NCBI GenBank assembly: GCA_029339505.1
Contig: JAQISU010000032.1
Coordinates: 5,642,001 to 5,706,000 of the forward strand
Length of the DNA: 64,000 bases
Direction of reading: 5' to 3'
Source of the DNA: Unio delphinus
Taxonomy: Eukaryota; Mollusca; Bivalvia; Unionida; Unionidae
In this document: positions 62,901 to 64,000 of the stretch, piece after piece
Position numbering within the stretch: position 1 is the first letter of the stretch
Layout: each line of letters starts with the position of its first letter
Position numbers and translations under genes: made by a program
The notes under the pieces: model-generated
The model's input: the letters and a program-made list of their open reading frames with translations, nothing else
Databases searched by the model: none
What the model was told of the DNA's origin: nothing

Positions 62901-63894
62901 GCCCTGACGAATATTTCATAGGAGCTAGTTTTGCGATATCGGGTTTATCATTTAACGGATATATCCCATAAACCATTGCTGTTACGGGATAAGATCTTTC
63001 GTAGTATGGTTTATCAATGCCGGTTAGAATCCCTGGTTTGGAATCTCTACTCACAATGACAGCTTTTTTATTCTTGAGGATTGGTTCAAATTTATCCTTA
63101 ATAATCCATTTGCCATCGACTTCGATAATGAATTTGATTCGGAAAAAATGCCGTTTTTCCCCAACACGTGAAATTATCACTGCTGCTTTTTCATCATTCA
63201 TGGTAGCATCAACAACACCATCAATTCGAAATGTTGACCAACAATAAGATGCTCCATCACGCTTGAATTCATTAAAACAGTCTCTGATTTTACTAATCAT
63301 GGCTTTATCAAGAATTGTATTCTTTGGTGTATTAGAAGCTATATCGAGATTGAATCGAGCATCTTTCCAGGGGTAATCTCTCTTGGACGTTTTTTTTGGT
63401 TTATCAAGATTAAATCTAGGATTGATTTTGTTACGTTTTTTTGGTTTATCGAGATTAAATCTAGGATTGATTTTTAATAATCTCTTAAACTCTTTCATGT
63501 TTCCGTCTATTGGACGTTTGTTACGTTTTTTTGGTTTATCGAGATTAAATCTAGGATTGATTTTTAATAATCTCTTAAACTCTTTCATGTTTCCGTCTAT
63601 TGGACGTTTGTTACGTTTTTTTGGTTTATCGAGATTAAATCTAGGATTGATTTTTAATAATCTCTTAAACTCTTTCATGTTTCCGTCTATTGGACGTTTG
63701 TTACGTTTTTTTGGTTTATCGAGATTAAATCTAGGATTGATTTTTAATAATCTCTTAAACTCTTTCATGTTTCCGTCTATTGGACGTTTGTTACGTTTTT
63801 TTGGTTTATCGAGATTAAATCTAGGATTGATTTTTAATAATCTCTTAAACTCCTTATCAGCATTTTTCGAAGGCGTTCTCCCTAATTCCTTCAT
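59926..63894 (-). CDS. Polymerase B-like / SF1 helicase / HNH-like fusion protein
   Basis: 1322 residues, uninterrupted. (1) Residues 14-183: tandem basic repeats. (2) About 200-900: DNA polymerase of the PolB_2-like type. Motif A is SIDISACYPGSF with Asp 568. The motif B region is GKFTQGG near 726-732. Motif C is VATDSKY with Asp 823, where the first Asp of the usual DTDS is replaced by Ala. A 3'-5' exonuclease could not be placed. (3) About 900-1220: SF1 helicase. Walker A is GCGGSGKT at 907-914, Walker B is IIIWDE ending at 985, motif III is CGDQGQPPPF near 1011, the late motif is TIHSSQGL near 1177-1184, then VYLAVSRVR. This is Pif1/RecD-like. (4) 1273-1316: CxxC...VDR...GH...CLECNRRN, an HNH-like zinc module. 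It would replicate the element. A TATA-like box lies 33 bp upstream of the ATG. Confidence 0.9.
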   Translation of the reverse strand: MKELGRTPSKNADKEFKRLLKINPRFNLDKPKKRNKRPIDGNMKEFKRLLKINPRFNLDKPKKRNKRPIDGNMKEFKRLLKINPRFNLDKPKKRNKRPIDGNMKEFKRLLKINPRFNLDKPKKRNKRPIDGNMKEFKRLLKINPRFNLDKPKKRNKINPRFNLDKPKKTSKRDYPWKDARFNLDIASNTPKNTILDKAMISKIRDCFNEFKRDGASYCWSTFRIDGVVDATMNDEKAAVIISRVGEKRHFFRIKFIIEVDGKWIIKDKFEPILKNKKAVIVSRDSKPGILTGIDKPYYERSYPVTAMVYGIYPLNDKPDIAKLAPMKYSSGLNCVATRVMEHFTNASRGNKLTDLRRRKITEWELTVKQHGAKISDIAKLETSLRFPITVMTITGEVLYEPKYNKNGAPIQIIDHNKHAWTPAVTIFPRERTVKYIPKEFVGDVFYEEKLFYAIHALCKDDPVSVWLLRSDEEFDQFVKPNGELYRIEELDNRMRKIASDFSPQNSHEKLLTDSFTIPSVVAHFAREKNSWRPTRSDFLEDVKLSCVEFGHGGLWNTKYHRDGMISIDISACYPGSFLGYGECAEYFKRFGHPTHEMTRVAINGPLPDFDLTGFARVISFELATGLHPCSYVWLGRHLSEKHWMPIVLLRYMIDCGMLISLIVSEAIICYRAQKEVWLPQPNLDRIINELRKQFPDFSEEEIINWSKKLFEIKKEQTKDLGRRIIGKFTQGGRYDHAKYSSRLIIDVAEYDFIVADLMKQGKLVSRKDAFLSNGEKLGTVVTYCDGYNSQYTHLRSSMLAYASINLFSMINRFPNTAVRVATDSKYIHNKYKSAVAAFTDPEENWGRWRFKKEMLHEYCESADVAMDDKYLCCNRIEIGNTSVSTEFSNAPPVSDPVCRYKTVYLNGCGGSGKTTRAIELYRGGGNTCISTNMIVLTPTHRLAREMIQRGVNACTYHSFFRWKGDKWTPDRMGDKFIPEIIIWDEICTVSLDVLKTFLEWLLTKNTKVVMCGDQGQPPPFVGASPHEWLKGFVDYYEEITTDYRSLDERLREFKALIRLQPDRIQCEIAREVISETPMNDFWEAWRPNDLIIASRKIVRDTLQMKLFELHKEKFATLPVPLCYRPSDTRKQNIEVDIPGQNEKQILVLNDIVLVDINVVEDALRANKSPWTLGYAATIHSSQGLTISDTIVWMVDNRIEWSNLVYLAVSRVRNINQLRRVVFDDNDTTISDIDVSIINKKLSGYKQQDKKKQREFDIDAELIITLKKQQNNHCASCNCIMRWQYSDKDPRQFTVDRKNNNLGHVRNNVMLTCLECNRRNGAS
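63431..63850. repeat. 90 bp tandem repeat in the polymerase gene, 4.7 copies
   Basis: Units start at 63431, 63521, 63611, 63701 and 63791 and are identical at nearly every base. They encode a 30-residue unit ending in a basic DKPKKRNKRP stretch and keep the frame. Shorter RFNLDKPKK remnants lie just after them, at 63340-63430. Confidence 0.97.
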
Positions 63895-63926
63895 GCTATA
63901 ATTAAAACAAGCATTTAAATGAAAGA

Positions 63927-63936
63927 TTTTTATATA
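63927..63936 (-). promoter_or_regulatory. TATA-like box of the polymerase-helicase gene
   Basis: Minus-strand TATATAAAAA, 33 bp before the ATG at 63894. The short spacing implies a very short 5' leader. No other element was identified. Confidence 0.4.
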
Positions 63937-64000
63937 TGAATCACTGCAAGTGGCTTATGATTGGATCAGTAATCCCGTGTAACAAATCATGCAGAAATGA

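Larger units (their letters stand above)
57488..64000. mobile_element. Maverick/Polinton (adintovirus-like) element, left part, open at the window edge
   Basis: The gene set of packaging ATPase, retroviral-type integrase, family-B-like polymerase and parvovirus-type PLA2 is specific to Polintons and the related adintoviruses. All frames are long and uninterrupted, so the copy is young or under selection. A probable left end at 57488 starts AGCAGCAGAGAGGGTG, agreeing with the AG start usual for Polinton terminal repeats. The opposite end, capsid genes and adenain-like protease are not present and would be right of 64000. GC content is higher than in the flanking host DNA. Confidence 0.9.

Noticed and set aside
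63383..63901. Plus-strand frame with repeated FGLSRLNLGL
   Set aside because: It is the antisense of the 90 bp repeat array in the polymerase gene.

Overview
This is a gene-poor, AT-rich, repeat-dense piece of a eukaryotic nuclear genome. Dispersed SINEs, MITEs, LINE and Penelope relics, an LTR retrotransposon and a Maverick/Polinton-like element sit among long AT-rich stretches with many microsatellites and minisatellites. No prokaryotic gene organisation is visible. The repeat spectrum (Polinton with a parvovirus-type PLA2, Penelope-like RT, I-like and CR1/L2-like LINE debris, tRNA-like SINE with a CAA tail) suits an invertebrate metazoan, probably a marine lophotrochozoan such as a mollusc. 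That taxonomic guess is inference.

Layout. 1-2370: no clear gene, one exon-like stretch with a good splice donor, then TA and ATAC microsatellites. 2373-9211: a full-length LTR retrotransposon on the minus strand with near-identical LTRs, PBS, PPT, gag and pol. Its pol order is protease-integrase-RT-RNase H, the Gmr1-like order, and the coding frame carries several breaks. 9212-17900: microsatellites, two SINE copies, AT-rich sequence, a cluster of GGGGCGACTTCTCC-like units and a weak first-exon candidate. 18060-19260: a Penelope-like RT relic. 20200-23190: a decayed I-like LINE with RT, RNase H and a terminal Cys/His motif. 24351-26640: a hAT-like MITE and a CR1/L2-like LINE relic. 27084-27153: the best candidate first coding exon of a host gene. 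27154-57480: probably intronic or intergenic DNA with MITEs, SINEs, a solo LTR, a possible pogo-like element, an exact 16 x 37 bp minisatellite, a cluster of TTCnnGAA palindromes and many small tandem repeats.

57488-64000 (runs off the window): the left part of a Maverick/Polinton (adintovirus-like) element with long intact frames. It encodes a packaging ATPase (minus), a small zinc-ribbon protein (plus), a parvovirus-type phospholipase A2 domain in the -1 frame behind a classical slippery heptamer, a retroviral-type integrase (plus), and a 1322-residue protein (minus) joining a repeat-rich basic N-terminus, a family-B-like polymerase, an SF1 helicase and a C-terminal HNH-like zinc module. 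Capsid and protease genes are not in view and would be expected to the right of position 64000.

The most interesting items are the zinc-ribbon/PLA2 overlap with a canonical frameshift signal, the polymerase-helicase-HNH fusion with recently amplified N-terminal repeats, and the integrase-before-RT retrotransposon together with its older solo LTR relative.
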